The notes under the pieces were generated by a model that was given only the letters and a program-made list of their open reading frames with translations, was not told the origin of the DNA and made no database searches. 64,000 bases of DNA from Cunninghamella blakesleeana (taxonomy: Eukaryota > Mucoromycota > Mucoromycetes > Mucorales > Cunninghamellaceae): positions 4,135,501 to 4,199,500 of the forward strand of contig JAFCIZ010000001.1 of the NCBI GenBank assembly GCA_017871115.1, read 5' to 3'. Position numbers and translations under genes: made by a program. Positions 52,401-63,690 of this stretch are shown one piece after another (position 1 is the stretch's first letter; each line of letters starts with the position of its first letter).

Positions 52401-54538
52401 AAGGGGCAGATTCAGTTATTTACGAACGATTGGATAATACAGATAATGTGACAGAAGAACAACAGACAGTACGCGAAAATACATTAAAAGATTTGGCCAC
52501 CTTTGCCAATGAAGGGCTTCGTACATTATGTATTGCTTTTAGAGTTCTCAGCGATCAGGCATATGAAGAATGGGCCATGAAATATAAGGACGCGTCCAAC
52601 AGTATACACAATAGAGATGAACAGATTGAATCTGTTTGTGAAATGATTGAACAAAATCTAACATTAATTGGTGGAACAGCTATTGAAGATAAATTACAAG
52701 AAGGTGTACCCGATACTATTGCTGTCTTGGCAAAAGCTGGCATCAAAATATGGGTCTTGACGGGTGATAAAATTGAAACGGCTATTAATATTGGCTTCGC
52801 GTGTAATTTATTAACCAAGGATATGCTCTTATTAAGTATCAACGCTCGTGATGAAAATGAAACCTTAGAACAACTTCGAAATTCTCAACAACAAGTGGAT
52901 CATGTTTATGGTATACAAAAATGTGCATTAGTGATCGATGGGGAATCGCTTAAATATGCTTTGGAAGCACCTGCTAGAGAAGAATTATTAAGGTTAGGAA
53001 CACAATGTATGGCTGTAATTTGTTGTCGTGTAAGTCCTATGCAAAAAGCGAAAGTGGTTAATTTAGTCAAGAAAGGATTAAAAGTTATGACGTTATCGAT
53101 TGGGGATGGAGCAAATGATGTATCAATGATTCAAGAGGCAAATGTAGGTGTTGGGATCTCTGGTGAAGAAGGTCGTCAAGCAGTCATGGCGTCTGATTAT
53201 GCTATTGCTCAATTCCGATATCTTAGTAAATTACTTTTAGTTCATGGTCGATGGTCTTATTTACGTACGTCAGAAATGATTTTAACCTTTTTTTATAAAA
53301 ATATCATGTGGACATTGGTACTCTTCTGGTATCAAATCTTTTGCGGGTTTTCAGGTACCATGATGTTTGATTACTCCTATATTACCCTTTATAATCTGGT
53401 GTTCACGTCACTACCTTGTATCTTTGCTGGTGTCTTGGACCAAGATTTGAAAGCCAAATACTCTTTCCAATACCCCCAACTTTATTTAATGGGTATTCGC
53501 AATGATAAATTTAAAATTTCAAGATTTTATTTAACAGTGCTTGATGCTATTTATCAATCAGCGATTTGTTTTGCATTGCCTTATCTCTGTTTTATCGGTG
53601 GGAAATCAAGTAGTGATGGGTATGATACGGAAGGGGTATATGAATTGGGAACATTTATTGCCGGGATTGCTGTGGTAGTGGCTAATGCTTTAGTAGGTTT
53701 TACTATTTTTAGTTGGACCTGGGTCATGGCCATTGTGATTATTGTTTCTTCTGCTACATTCTTCATTTGGACAGGCATTTATGCCCAAATCTTGACGTTT
53801 AATTTTTATGGCGAAGATATCTTATTCCATCAAGGTACTTTTTGGTTATGTCTTATTATCACGTTTGCTATTTGTATGTTACCACGGTATGTAACAAAAT
53901 ATTATTTACATATGGATTGGCCATTTGACAATGATATTATAAGAGAAATCGTATTATGTAATAAAGAAAGACGACGAGGCTATTCGACCATTCCATGGAC
54001 TTCGTTTGGTAAGAAGAATCAAAACAAGGATCGCCTTCATAAGGATTATAATAAAAAGCAACAACGTAGAAAAACGTTATTGGAGCTAGAAGAAGAAATC
54101 CCTATTACTCTTGCTAGAACACAAAGTGAACAATCCGCAGCTTTATCAAGATCAGATAGATCTATGGGAATGGAAGATTCAATAATAGAATCCGATTATC
54201 AACGACAACGACAACAGCACTTACACTCACCGTCTACTTATTCTTTAACAGAACCTTTACCAGCACACGCAAAAACTGATCGTACAGCTATGGCTACCAC
54301 AGGAAAAAGCGAAATCATGTATATGCGGTCAGGAAAAAGAACATCATTTACTGGCTTTGCTTATTCATCTGATGATGCATCACCTTTTGATGGGTTTAGA
54401 AAATCGGTTTATAAAGGTCAACATCAACGTCAAAACACTATTCATGAATCCAATCCATTATCATCCAATCCTTTAAGAAAATCTTATTCTGGGCTCAGCC
54501 AATCTGATTTACTCCAACTTCGTGGTGAAACCTCCGGC

Positions 54539-54578
<40 letters not shown>

Positions 54579-54787
54579 GTGATCATGTTGAACAAGATTG
54601 GATGCCTTTAGATGGATTTAAATTACGAAGATACGAAACCACACCTGACCCTCATCAATTATCTAGAAAATCCTTGTCCTCTTCAAGTAACAGTTTACAA
54701 TGGGTTCGTGCTGTAAAGCAACGTATGTCTAATTCAAAACCTTCTACTCAATACGATGATCATGAACTTGTGGATATTTCTCATTGA
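49496..54787 (+). CDS. P4-ATPase phospholipid flippase, Dnf1/Dnf2 type
   Basis: Pumps phospholipids from the outer to the inner leaflet of plasma or Golgi membranes. Exons 49496-51091, 51190-51335, 51445-51520 and 51647-54787; 1652 residues. Opening: NKIRTAKYTWYNFLPKNLFE and FRGIANLYFLF of helix 1. Actuator motif DGET near 350, PISL near 591, phosphorylation site DKTGT near 645, hinge GDGANDVSMIQEANVGVGIS near 1092. Ten membrane segments are expected and appear in the right places. Between helix 2 and DGET there is a long insertion with an Ala run, Lys clusters and Ser-rich stretches. An Asp run sits before the third helix. The C-tail of about 300 residues is Ser/Asn rich. The Dnf branch is chosen from the front-end motifs and large inserts. 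Needs a Cdc50-type partner not seen here. Confidence 0.93.
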
Positions 54788-55918
54788 TATATATAAATAT
54801 TAAAAAAAAACTATTTATTTTTTTTTTACATGTTATTTTTATAATTACATATTATACATACATACTAATATAGTATTACTACTATTATTTATTTTATTAC
54901 ATTAACTCATTTATTATTATTATTTTATACTATTCCCCATCATGTTTATATATAACCTTATTTTTTTTTTTTTACTGTTATATTTTATTATTTATTTATC
55001 ATTTATTTCAAACAATAGAATTTCTTTTTTTTTTTTCATTTGTATTTCTTTTTTTTTTTATGACCACGACTATTACTATTGTTATTATTTCTTTTTTAAC
55101 TTTTATATAAATATAAATAAATTGATACATAAGTAATAGTAAAATGTATATTATATATATATATATATATTGTGCATATTAACAATTGAGGTTTCACATT
55201 ATTTTTTATTTTTTTTTATTTGTAAAATTAACCTTATCATAAATCAAAAACAAATTTCCAAATATGCGTATTATTTACTTTATCATTATACATAGATATA
55301 TATATATAAAAAAACCTGTTCATATGTGATACCTTAAAACAAACGTAAAATGTTTACTGTAATACTTGTTGAACCAATCAATCTACTGAAATAAAAACAT
55401 TAAGAATGAATGAACATATTTATATATGTATGTACGTAGTTGAACGAAAAAAAAAAAAAAAAAAAAAAAACCACCAAACTATCGTTAGAAAGACTTGCTC
55501 TATATAGTAATCTGATTTCCGATGTCCGTATTCGTTTTTGTTAATCCATTAAAATTATTATTTTATTATTATTATTTTTTAAGGTATTATACTCTTACTG
55601 AACTTTAAAAAAAATACAAGGGAATCCTATCTTTTTTTTTAAAAAAAGATCACGAAATAATAATAATAATAATAATAATAATATAATATTATTTGCATTG
55701 TATGTAAGGCTTAGTTGTTCAGAAATAGGGAACCTGATCTTTTTTTTTCTTGATGACCAAACTTTAATTTTTACATGAAAAAAAAAAAAAAATGTCGGGG
55801 ACGTGACGTATTTCAACTAGCGCTAGAATAATAATAATAATAATAAAGTCGGACAAAAAAAAAAAAGATATCTTTTTTTTTTCCTTTCACAAAAAATTAA
55901 TAATAAAAATAAAAGAGT
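54788..55918. other. Intergenic region, flippase to LAMTOR3
   Basis: About 1.1 kb of very A/T-rich DNA with several T runs and an A run of about 22 near 55449. Open frames are low complexity only. It contains the flippase 3' end and the LAMTOR3 promoter. Confidence 0.5.
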
Positions 55919-56819
55919 ATGGAACAAGCATTTGAATCAGTATGTAAACGATATTTTATTGAAGGACTTAAGGCAGCTATATTAACAGATAGAGAGGGTG
56001 TTGTTATATTAAAATGTAATGAAATAACAACAATGATAATAACAATGATAATAACGTCAACAGTTATGATGACAAACTAAATCTTAAAATATGATATTTT
56101 TATTTATAAATAGGTATATCTAATGAAGCACCAGCTAAAATAGCAGATCCTTTCATTTCAACTAATTTCTCAATAGCAAATAATCAAGTAAGTTTAGTCA
56201 ATTAATAAGATTTATGCAAAATAAAAAGATAAATAGAAAATAGAAAGAAAAAAAAAAAAGATATATCTATTTAGGATAAAGGGAAAAAATTTAGAAAAGG
56301 TAGTGGAAATTGAAAGCTTACTATTTTTATCCATATGTCAATTTTTTTTCTTTTTTTTTTTTTTAAATTAGGCATCCAAATTAGGCCTAAAACAAAATAA
56401 TATGATAGTTAGTATGTATGATCTTTATCAAATAATACAGCTCGATCATAACCCATTGATTATCACCATTATTAGCGACGCTACCTCTAATACCGGTAAA
56501 TCATTAAATATATATATGTATAAAAGAAAGAAAGAAACAAAGAAAAAGGAAATGATGATGATGACACAAAGAAAATGAAAATTGAGCGGATAATGAAAAA
56601 AAAAAAAAAATGAATAAGCGAGCGAAAGAACGAGAGATAGAGTAAGGTGATGGAAATGCATTCAGAAAAGGTAACTTGATATGTTTTTTTTTTTTTTACA
56701 ACTACATATCAAAAATAGGAATATTCATGCATCTTGCTCGCCAATTAAAAGATATGACTGAACCTGTCGTGAATACCATGCAATCTGGCGGTCATATTAT
56801 CTCCACACATCAAGAATAA
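55919..56819 (+). CDS. Ragulator subunit LAMTOR3 (MP1) homologue
   Basis: Roadblock-fold subunit of Ragulator, which in animals anchors Rag GTPases and mTORC1 or MEK signalling to lysosomes. Four exons: 55919-56015, 56114-56187, 56372-56495, 56719-56819; 131 residues, the usual LAMTOR3 length. Matching points along the whole length: GLKAAILTDREGVVILK at the first strand, FISTNFSIANNQASKLGLKQ in the middle, YDLYQIIQLDHNPLIITI, and SNTGIFMHLARQLKDM near the end. All four exons close in phase. Yeast has no clear sequence match, so an ancestral-type subunit in this fungus is informative. A partner LAMTOR2 is not in this window. Confidence 0.88.
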
Positions 56820-58064
56820 AACTATAATCTGTATCTATTATTTATTTATTGTTATTATTATTCCCTTTCTTTATTTATTAGTTTTATTTTTTTTATTATT
56901 AAATTGTTAGAATTTTTTTTTTTGTCGAAATTCTTGAATTATAAATGCACATCATTTTTTCTTCCAAGTAATCCAATGATCGCATATCTATTTTATATCA
57001 CCGAATTTTTTTTTTTAACTCTAGCTCAAAATGAACCAATAAAAAGATTTGCATTATAGTGAAACCATATGAAATATGGAAGGATAGAAAGAAAAAAAAA
57101 AGGTACGTATACACAAATATAATCTCGAGTTTTATACTACAAATATTACTAAAAACTCGCTCATTGAAAACATATGCATGATTGGTTCTAGATATTTTAT
57201 TTTGATCTTTTTGTTTTCATTGTCTTTCTTTTTTTCAATTCCATTGTTTTATATAATACCTTTGGTTCTGTTTTTTGTTTCTATGATGAAATGAAAAGAT
57301 AATCACTCTTTTTTACTAAATATAAACACAATCATGCTAGAGAATGGACTTTTAAATAATAAAAATTTTTTTATTAATATCTTTTTATTTAAATGAGCGA
57401 AAGGCGCTTTGACCTTACTGGCTACTACATTGGTGGACTTTTAGGGTGTGAGAAAAAACAAAAAAAGAATTTATTGGCGACACAAAAAAAAAATTACTAG
57501 AAACTCAAAGGATTCATATGACAATCTATCTGTAAAAATAATAATATATTTATAAAATAAATCTATTTATTTTTATTATGAAATAATAATAAAAAGGATG
57601 ACGTGTTTTTTTATTTAATTTTCTTATTACTGGAATCTATTTATTTATTTATTCGAAATTAACAAGTAAAAAGAAAAAAAAAGAAAGGATAATGGTATGA
57701 TTTTCTTGGCCTAGAAGTTTAAAAAAAAAAAAAAAAAAGACTCGGAGATGTGCTCAACCTAGTTATAATATTGAATGCGGACCATTTTTATTTCCTTTTT
57801 TAATTTTTACCTTTAAAGAGAAAGCGAGAGAGCATAAATTTATATAAGCAAGAATTTTTCTAATTCCCCATTTCTTTGTCCTTCTTTTTTAAAATAAAAA
57901 ACTATAAAAAAAATCAATTTTCTCTTTTTCTTTTACTCTTTTTCTTTCTTTCTTTCTCTTTGTATTTCTCTCTATATCTCTCTCTCTTTTTATTTTTTTC
58001 TTTCTTTCACTTTCATTTTATATTTTATTCTTTGTATATATACATATATAATATATTTATAACT
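56820..58064. other. Intergenic region with one short ORF
   Basis: 1.2 kb between two plus-strand genes. A 35-codon frame from 57393 starts MSERRFDLTGYYIGGLLG before turning lysine rich; it has no partner exon that I could place. Just before the next start there are long CT-rich tracts (57900-58020), common in strongly expressed fungal promoters. Confidence 0.4.
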
Positions 58065-59264
58065 ATGTGGTTTTATATTCAATCATCAAAAACAGGCCAT
58101 GTTATTTCAGCTGATCGTCATATTCAATCTGAAGGAAACGAGGCTTTAAGATCTCAAGTATACGTTTATAGTGCACAACAAACTGATGAAGAGTTATGGA
58201 GATGGGATGGTCAATATATTCGTAATAAAGCAACTGACTTAGTATTAGACATTCGTAAAGGTAAAAATAAAAATAAAAAAATAAAAATAAAATAAATTAC
58301 ATTGGTCATAAATATACTTATCTTTTTTCTCTCTCTCTCTTTTTTTTTTTTATTATTAAAATAAAAATAGGTAGATTAAGATTAATCGAAGATACAGAAA
58401 TATGTCTTTACCATGAAAAACCACTTGAACAAGCACAAAATCAATTGTGGGGGATGAAAGATGTTTCTGGTATTGGCAAATCTGGCAAATTAATCTATTC
58501 TATATCAAATGAAGATTGGGTTTTAGTACATAATGATTCAAATAAATTATTATTATATCCTTCTGAGCCTTCTGCTTTACAACAAGATATGAATGATAGT
58601 TGGGATTTTATTAATGAAGAAGATTTCATGTTATCTACATCTAATCATCAACATAACTCTTGGTCCATGCCTAATACACCTACCTTGTCTTCTTCTGCTG
58701 ATACATATGATTATGAATATCCTCCTCAAGCTTTAACTCCTGCTAAACGTGGCTCTCAAGGTTCTGTCAGTTTACACTCAATGGATAACTTTAAAGATTT
58801 TCATGATCGCTTATATAATGAAGATGATAGTCAATTAAGGTAAATGATTTAGCATTTAATATAAATTAAAAATTAGAAATTCTTAATTCTCATCATCATG
58901 CTTTTTTTTTTCTTTTCTTCCATTATAGTGATAAAGGAATGAGTATGGCTGTAGCTTATCATACATGGACAAATCGATTGGTTACAATAAAAGAAGTGGA
59001 GGATGATGAATCACGCCGATTTCAACTTCAGAAAGATGCCGAGAATGAGGTAAAATAATTGGCTCATTTTTTTTTTTTTAAGAAGAAAAAAAGGAACAAA
59101 TTAAGAAAATCTTAAAATACTTATTTTTTATTTTATTACTATTTTTTAATTAGGCTTTAAATATTTTGTTAAATCATTCCAAAGATGGTCATCACAAAGA
59201 AACAATACTTCATTTAACAAATCGATATATCAATCAATTATATGATGAAAAAATTCCTTTATAA
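58065..59264 (+). CDS. Protein with beta-trefoil (ricin-B-like) N-terminal domain
   Basis: Exons 58065-58260, 58371-58839, 58929-59049 and 59154-59264; 298 residues. The first 140 residues look like a lectin-type beta-trefoil: FYIQSSKTGHVISA, ELWRWDGQYIRNKATDLVLD, and NEDWVLVHNDSNKLLLYPSE repeat the pattern of Trp with short hydrophobic strands. A disordered Ser/Thr/Pro stretch follows (TPTLSSSADTYDYEYPPQ), then a conserved-looking charged C-terminal region ending YDEKIPL that could be helical. There is no signal peptide, so the protein is likely cytosolic. Ligand and role unknown; this resembles a stand-alone fungal trefoil protein and nothing indicates an enzyme. The upstream in-frame extension to 57876 is low complexity and rejected. 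Confidence 0.7.
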
Positions 59265-59912
59265 ATATCTAAACACAAATATATACACACACACTCACAC
59301 ACACACACACACACATATATACTTTTACATACTCCCCACACAAACACACTCACACACACCTCTCCTTTATATATACATATTCCTTTTTTATATATACGTT
59401 TTTAATATATCTTTTTTTTTTCCTCCCTTGTTACTATAATTATGTTTATTTATTATTATTATTATTATTATTTTATCCTTTAATTACGCACAGACATTAT
59501 ATGTATGTAATATATTCATACATATTTTTTTTTTTTTATTTAAGGTTGTATATAGTATTTTTATTTTATTTTATTTTATTGTATTTTAAATATATGTATG
59601 TTTTTTTATGTAATAAAAATTTAAAAAAGTTTTATTCTTTTTCTTAATTTATTTAAAAAAATTAAAGACTTATATAACCAATAATAAATGTTATTATTTA
59701 TTATTAATAGCACCCTTTCATTATGTGTGTAGTCCTTGGATAATCTGGTACCGATTCTGAATGGGTAACTGAGTTTGGGATTCAATTGTTCTCTTTTATT
59801 AATTTATACTGAATATACCATAAATAGCATTTTTTCTTTTTTTAAAAAAAATCATTTTTATTTATATGTTTTATTATTCTTTTGATTCAGATTATATGTA
59901 TATGTATGCAGG
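59265..59912. other. Intergenic region with CA-rich tract
   Basis: Holds the 3' end of the trefoil gene. A CA/ACAC-rich stretch follows the stop. At about 59705-59800 there is a more complex island which on the minus strand reads LNPKLSYPFRIGTRLSKDYT; its origin is unknown. Confidence 0.4.
59284..59360. repeat. (CA)n-rich tract
   Basis: Interrupted runs of CA and CACT on the plus strand just after the stop codon of the trefoil gene, probably within its 3' untranslated region. Confidence 0.8.
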
Positions 59913-60118
59913 ATGATTGTAGTTATTTATTATTATATTTTACTTGTGCTGTATGCTATTGGACAGGTAGCAGCTTTTTTTAAAAAAGGTACATTATATG
60001 TATTTTTTTACTTAATTTGTCCTATATTATGTAATATTTTCAAAAAACAAATAGTTTTTCTTTTTTTATATATTTATATATAGATACTGTCTTTAAAATT
60101 ATTAACTGGCATGATTAA
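59913..60118 (+). CDS. Possible 36-residue membrane microprotein
   Basis: Exons 59913-59988 and 60084-60118 with donor GTACAT and acceptor TATATAG; phase closes. The product opens MIVVIYYYILLVLYAIGQVA, a hydrophobic helix, then AFFKKDTVFKIINWHD. The tail is more complex than chance A/T-rich translation, but the front is the kind of sequence such DNA gives by chance. Family unknown. It converges on the symporter gene. Weakly supported. Confidence 0.28.
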
Positions 60119-60271
60119 ATAATTACATATATTATATTTATTTCTTTGCAATTTTTTTAATATCATATATAAAATAACATGAATGATAATAACATTAAGA
60201 TAGATAAATAAAAAGGAATATTAATAAAATTAACTATAATAATAATAATGATAATAGAATAACCTAGTATC

Positions 60272-60894
60272 TTATAATTTATAAATAAAGTTTGCATCTT
60301 CACGATCGGTTAAATCCAAATGGGCATCAGTTTTAGTAATACCATTAGCAAGGCGTTGCTTGTTAACACGATACATCAAATAAATGGATACTAATACACA
60401 TATAATAGCAGCTACAATACCGGCAACGAAAATGAGCATACCTGAACGATAAGCGGGAGCTTCACGAGGTAGCATGACCTTAATAATAAAAAGAATATTA
60501 AAATGGTTAATAAAATAATATATAAAAATGAACAAGTTGTTTGTCATTCTTTTTCTTTTATTTTACCAATGGGCCAACAAAATTACCAAGAGTAAATGCA
60601 ACCATAATCGAGCTATTATAAAATACCTTTTTAGAATAACCAGAGACATTACCTGCAACAAAAGAAAGTAGGACGACATAGGATCCAGAAAATGCCCATG
60701 ATATATAATATCCTAACAATTTGATGGCAGTATGTGGTAAAACAGCTAATAAAATACATCCTAATATACCAAATAATCCAGTAATGGTAATAGCTACAGA
60801 AAGTTTACCAGATCTACGATGAATAAAAACAGCTGCAAAAATGAAAAAAACAGACATACAAGCACTAGGAATTTGAAGAAGAATAGCATCTAAT

Positions 60895-60934
<40 letters not shown>

Positions 60935-61563
60935 CAAAAAAAATAATAAAATAAAAATTTGAGTTAGTTTATTATCTTTATTTTTTATACCTCTTCTAAT
61001 CTATATATTTTATTATAATTGTTATCATAACTTACAACAAAGCCAAGTGTAGCAACAAAAGGAGTGCTGAATACAATCAATCCACCATTTGGAAGGCATA
61101 AACCAAATGCAGCAATCAATGTTAAATAATAACGAGGTTCACGTAATGCTTCCCAGTAATGATGTAATTTTACTTGTTTTTCTTTCACTACAGCATTATC
61201 TTGAGTTCTCTCTTCAATAATTTTCTTTTCTTCTTCTGTTAACTTTAACAATTTGGATTGAGGAGAGTCAACTAAAAAGAAAAAGGCTGCAATGCCAATG
61301 CATACAGTTATAATACCAAAAATCAAATTATTCCAGCGCCAAGCAGCAAGACCGTGTACTCCATTTAATGTTTTTGCAATACCATAAGTGACAACAACAC
61401 TGAATACAGTGCCACTACCATTACTCATCCACAAGAATCCTAAACAAGCGCTTTGTTCTTGACGACTATATATATAAGAAATATAAGAAATATAAGAAAT
61501 ACAACAATAATAAAAGAATGAATAAGTAGATAAGAAAAAGAAGAAAAAACCGTATTTTCTTAA

Positions 61564-61594
<31 letters not shown>

Positions 61595-62353
61595 AATATA
61601 CACATGTACTTTACCGGTACAAAGAATTAAGAGTAATTAACAAACATGGATAGGTTGGTGCTTCAAATATACCTAATATTAATCTACAAGCTAATAATTG
61701 AGCATAGTTTGTACAAAATGCCGAACCAATAACACTGATTCCCCATAAGAAAATAAGAGATCCGAGATATTTTCCAATAGGTAGGCGTTGAATTAAATAA
61801 GCATTTGGAATCTATTTGATATGAATTAAATAATAATAGTAGTGATAATAGTAATATTAAAATATCGAAGAAAAATAAAAAGTGATTTAAAAAAAAGAAA
61901 AGAAAGAAATTAAAAAATGGAGTTTAAATGTTTTTTTTGGTGAGAGTATTTTTACTTTACTTTTTTATTACCTGAAAAAGAATAAATCCAATAAAAAAGA
62001 TGGAACCTTTTTTTGGTCAAACAATAGAATGATAATTTAATTAATATAATGAAGACGGCGATGATATACATTTATTTTATTTTCTTACCTAAAAAACCAT
62101 ATTGATCTTTTGTTGTTTTGGTATCTTCCAGCATACCCAATACAGCACCCACTGATAAACCAGTCTTGTCAGCAAATTGAATAAATACAATAGCCCAAAC
62201 CATAGGTAGGACTGTCCAGTTTATTTTTTTAACCAACTTTTTTTCAGCATCTGTTTTCACCGCGGGTATTTGACGAGTAGACTCTTCTTGATCTAATGAT
62301 AAGGTATCTTTATCAGTTTTTTCAATGTGTTCAGTTAGTACTTCTTTTGTCAT
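60272..62353 (-). CDS. MFS anion:cation symporter, Dal5/allantoate permease type
   Basis: Plasma-membrane carrier of the ACS family, moving organic anions such as allantoate, nicotinate or pantothenate. Exons in order: 62353-62089, 62006-61972, 61811-61615, 61465-61036, 60896-60567 and 60478-60272; 487 residues. Exon 2 is 35 bases. Family features: acidic N-terminal tail, KINWTVLPMVWAIVFIQFAD (helix 1), YGFLGSIFFIGFILFQIPNA (helix 2), LPIGKYLGSLIF, ILGIFEAPTYPCLL, and the post-helix-6 DSPQSKLLKLTEEEKKIIEE loop. The last exon ends in a charged tail (NGITKTDAHLDLTDREDANF). Twelve helices expected. Substrate unknown. Confidence 0.9.
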
Positions 62354-62834
62354 TTTGTTTTATTTTTGTTTATAAAAATGAAAGATGAAAGAATAGTAGT
62401 AAATAAAAGATCGAGTTTATATAGTTGTGAAAAAAATAAAAAAAGAAAAAAGTCAAAATTAGTGTAACCAAACGCATGAAACTTTATATACAACACTTTC
62501 CTTTTTCTCCCCAATAGGAAATCGTATTTTTTGGTATTGTAATTTTTTTGATCTGGACAAAACCTTTTTTTATCTTTTGGGATTTCTATTCACATCAATT
62601 TAAAAAACAATGTGGAAAAAAAAATAAGTCATCAAAATTATGCTCTTTATTCCCTACATATTTTGAAAAATAGACTCCCCACGATTAAAAAAAAGTGGTC
62701 ATTTTTATATGTATGGATTTCTTTGATCTCTTTTTTTTTTTTTAGATGTATCCTAAGATAGCTCATAGAAAAATTTAAACTTAATTCCTTTAAAAATTTT
62801 TCAAATAATTTTAATATAATAAAATAATCATATT
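62354..62834. promoter_or_regulatory. Symporter promoter region
   Basis: A/T-rich upstream region of the minus-strand symporter gene, reaching to the transposase remnant. No specific element recognised. Confidence 0.4.
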
Positions 62835-63690
62835 ATGTTTATTGAACTATATATAAATTTAAAAGATGTTTTTGATAGTGAAGATAGAGCATTAAGATAT
62901 TTAATTAAATATAATTGTGTAAATAAATTTAAGAACTATAATAAATGTAATAGTGAGACTAAATTATACTTAAATAAAAATATTACATATTTGTAAAAAC
63001 TATAAATGTCATAAGTTAATTTTTCTAGTAAAAGGAATAATATTTAAAAAAGTGAAATTATTATTAAATGTGTAAATTATATGTATTCAATTATTTTATA
63101 CAAAAAATGCCATATAGTATATCGGTAACATTAGAAATAAGTAAAAACACTATTACATCTTATAATAGAAAAATGTTTAAAAAATAATATAAACTGTAAT
63201 AAAAATATAAAACCTGGGTCGGAGGGAAAATAAGATAGTAGAAACTGATGAAAGTAAAATTTCAAAAAAAAATATAATGAAGAATAAAGAGTATATAGTA
63301 CAAGGGCGATGAGGAATAAAGAAAGGAGAAATTTAAAAAAGAAAATGAATGTAAAAAAATATTTTTACTACAATAGAAAAAAAGGATATAAGTAATACTA
63401 ATAAAAATATTAAATAATAGTTTAAAAAAGGTACAACAACACATTCTGACAAATGGAAAGAATATAATAATTTAAAAAATATAAAACACAAATATTTAAT
63501 AGTTAACCATAAAAAAAATTTAAAGATTCTAAAACTGATGTACATAATAATACCATTGAAGATACATGAATTAGTTTAGAACAAAATACAATTCCTAGAA
63601 ATAAAAATAATAAAGATTTATTATTATTAAGAGACCGTCAATGAAGAAAACAGTATAGAGAATATAAAAAATGGAAAAATAAAATAAAAA
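62835..63690 (+). mobile_element. Decayed Merlin (IS1016/IS1595-like) DDE transposase
   Basis: Across many stops and shifts a full Merlin/ISXO2-type transposase can be followed on the plus strand. It begins MFIELYINLKDVFDSEDRAL and LIKYNCVNKF (start of a zinc ribbon with later Cys residues KCNS and KCHK), then VKGIIFKKVKLLL. The helix-turn-helix region reads SISVTLEISKNTITSYNRKM. The DDE core follows: ETDESKISKKKYNEE, then GTTTHSDKWKEYNNLKNIKH, KYLIVNHKKN, and after a shift TDVHNNTIEDT with a stop where Trp is expected, then ISLEQNT. The three acidic positions are recognisable (DES, SDKW, IED). Terminal inverted repeats and target duplications could not be identified. Clearly dead. Confidence 0.75.

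Noticed and set aside
57876..58064. In-frame upstream extension of the trefoil protein
   Set aside because: Phe/Leu/Ser low-complexity from a CT-rich promoter tract; the ATG at 58065 fits the domain start.
59705..59800. tRNA-like look of a balanced-composition island
   Set aside because: No cloverleaf pairing, no GGTTCGAATCC-type T-loop and no anticodon arm could be drawn.
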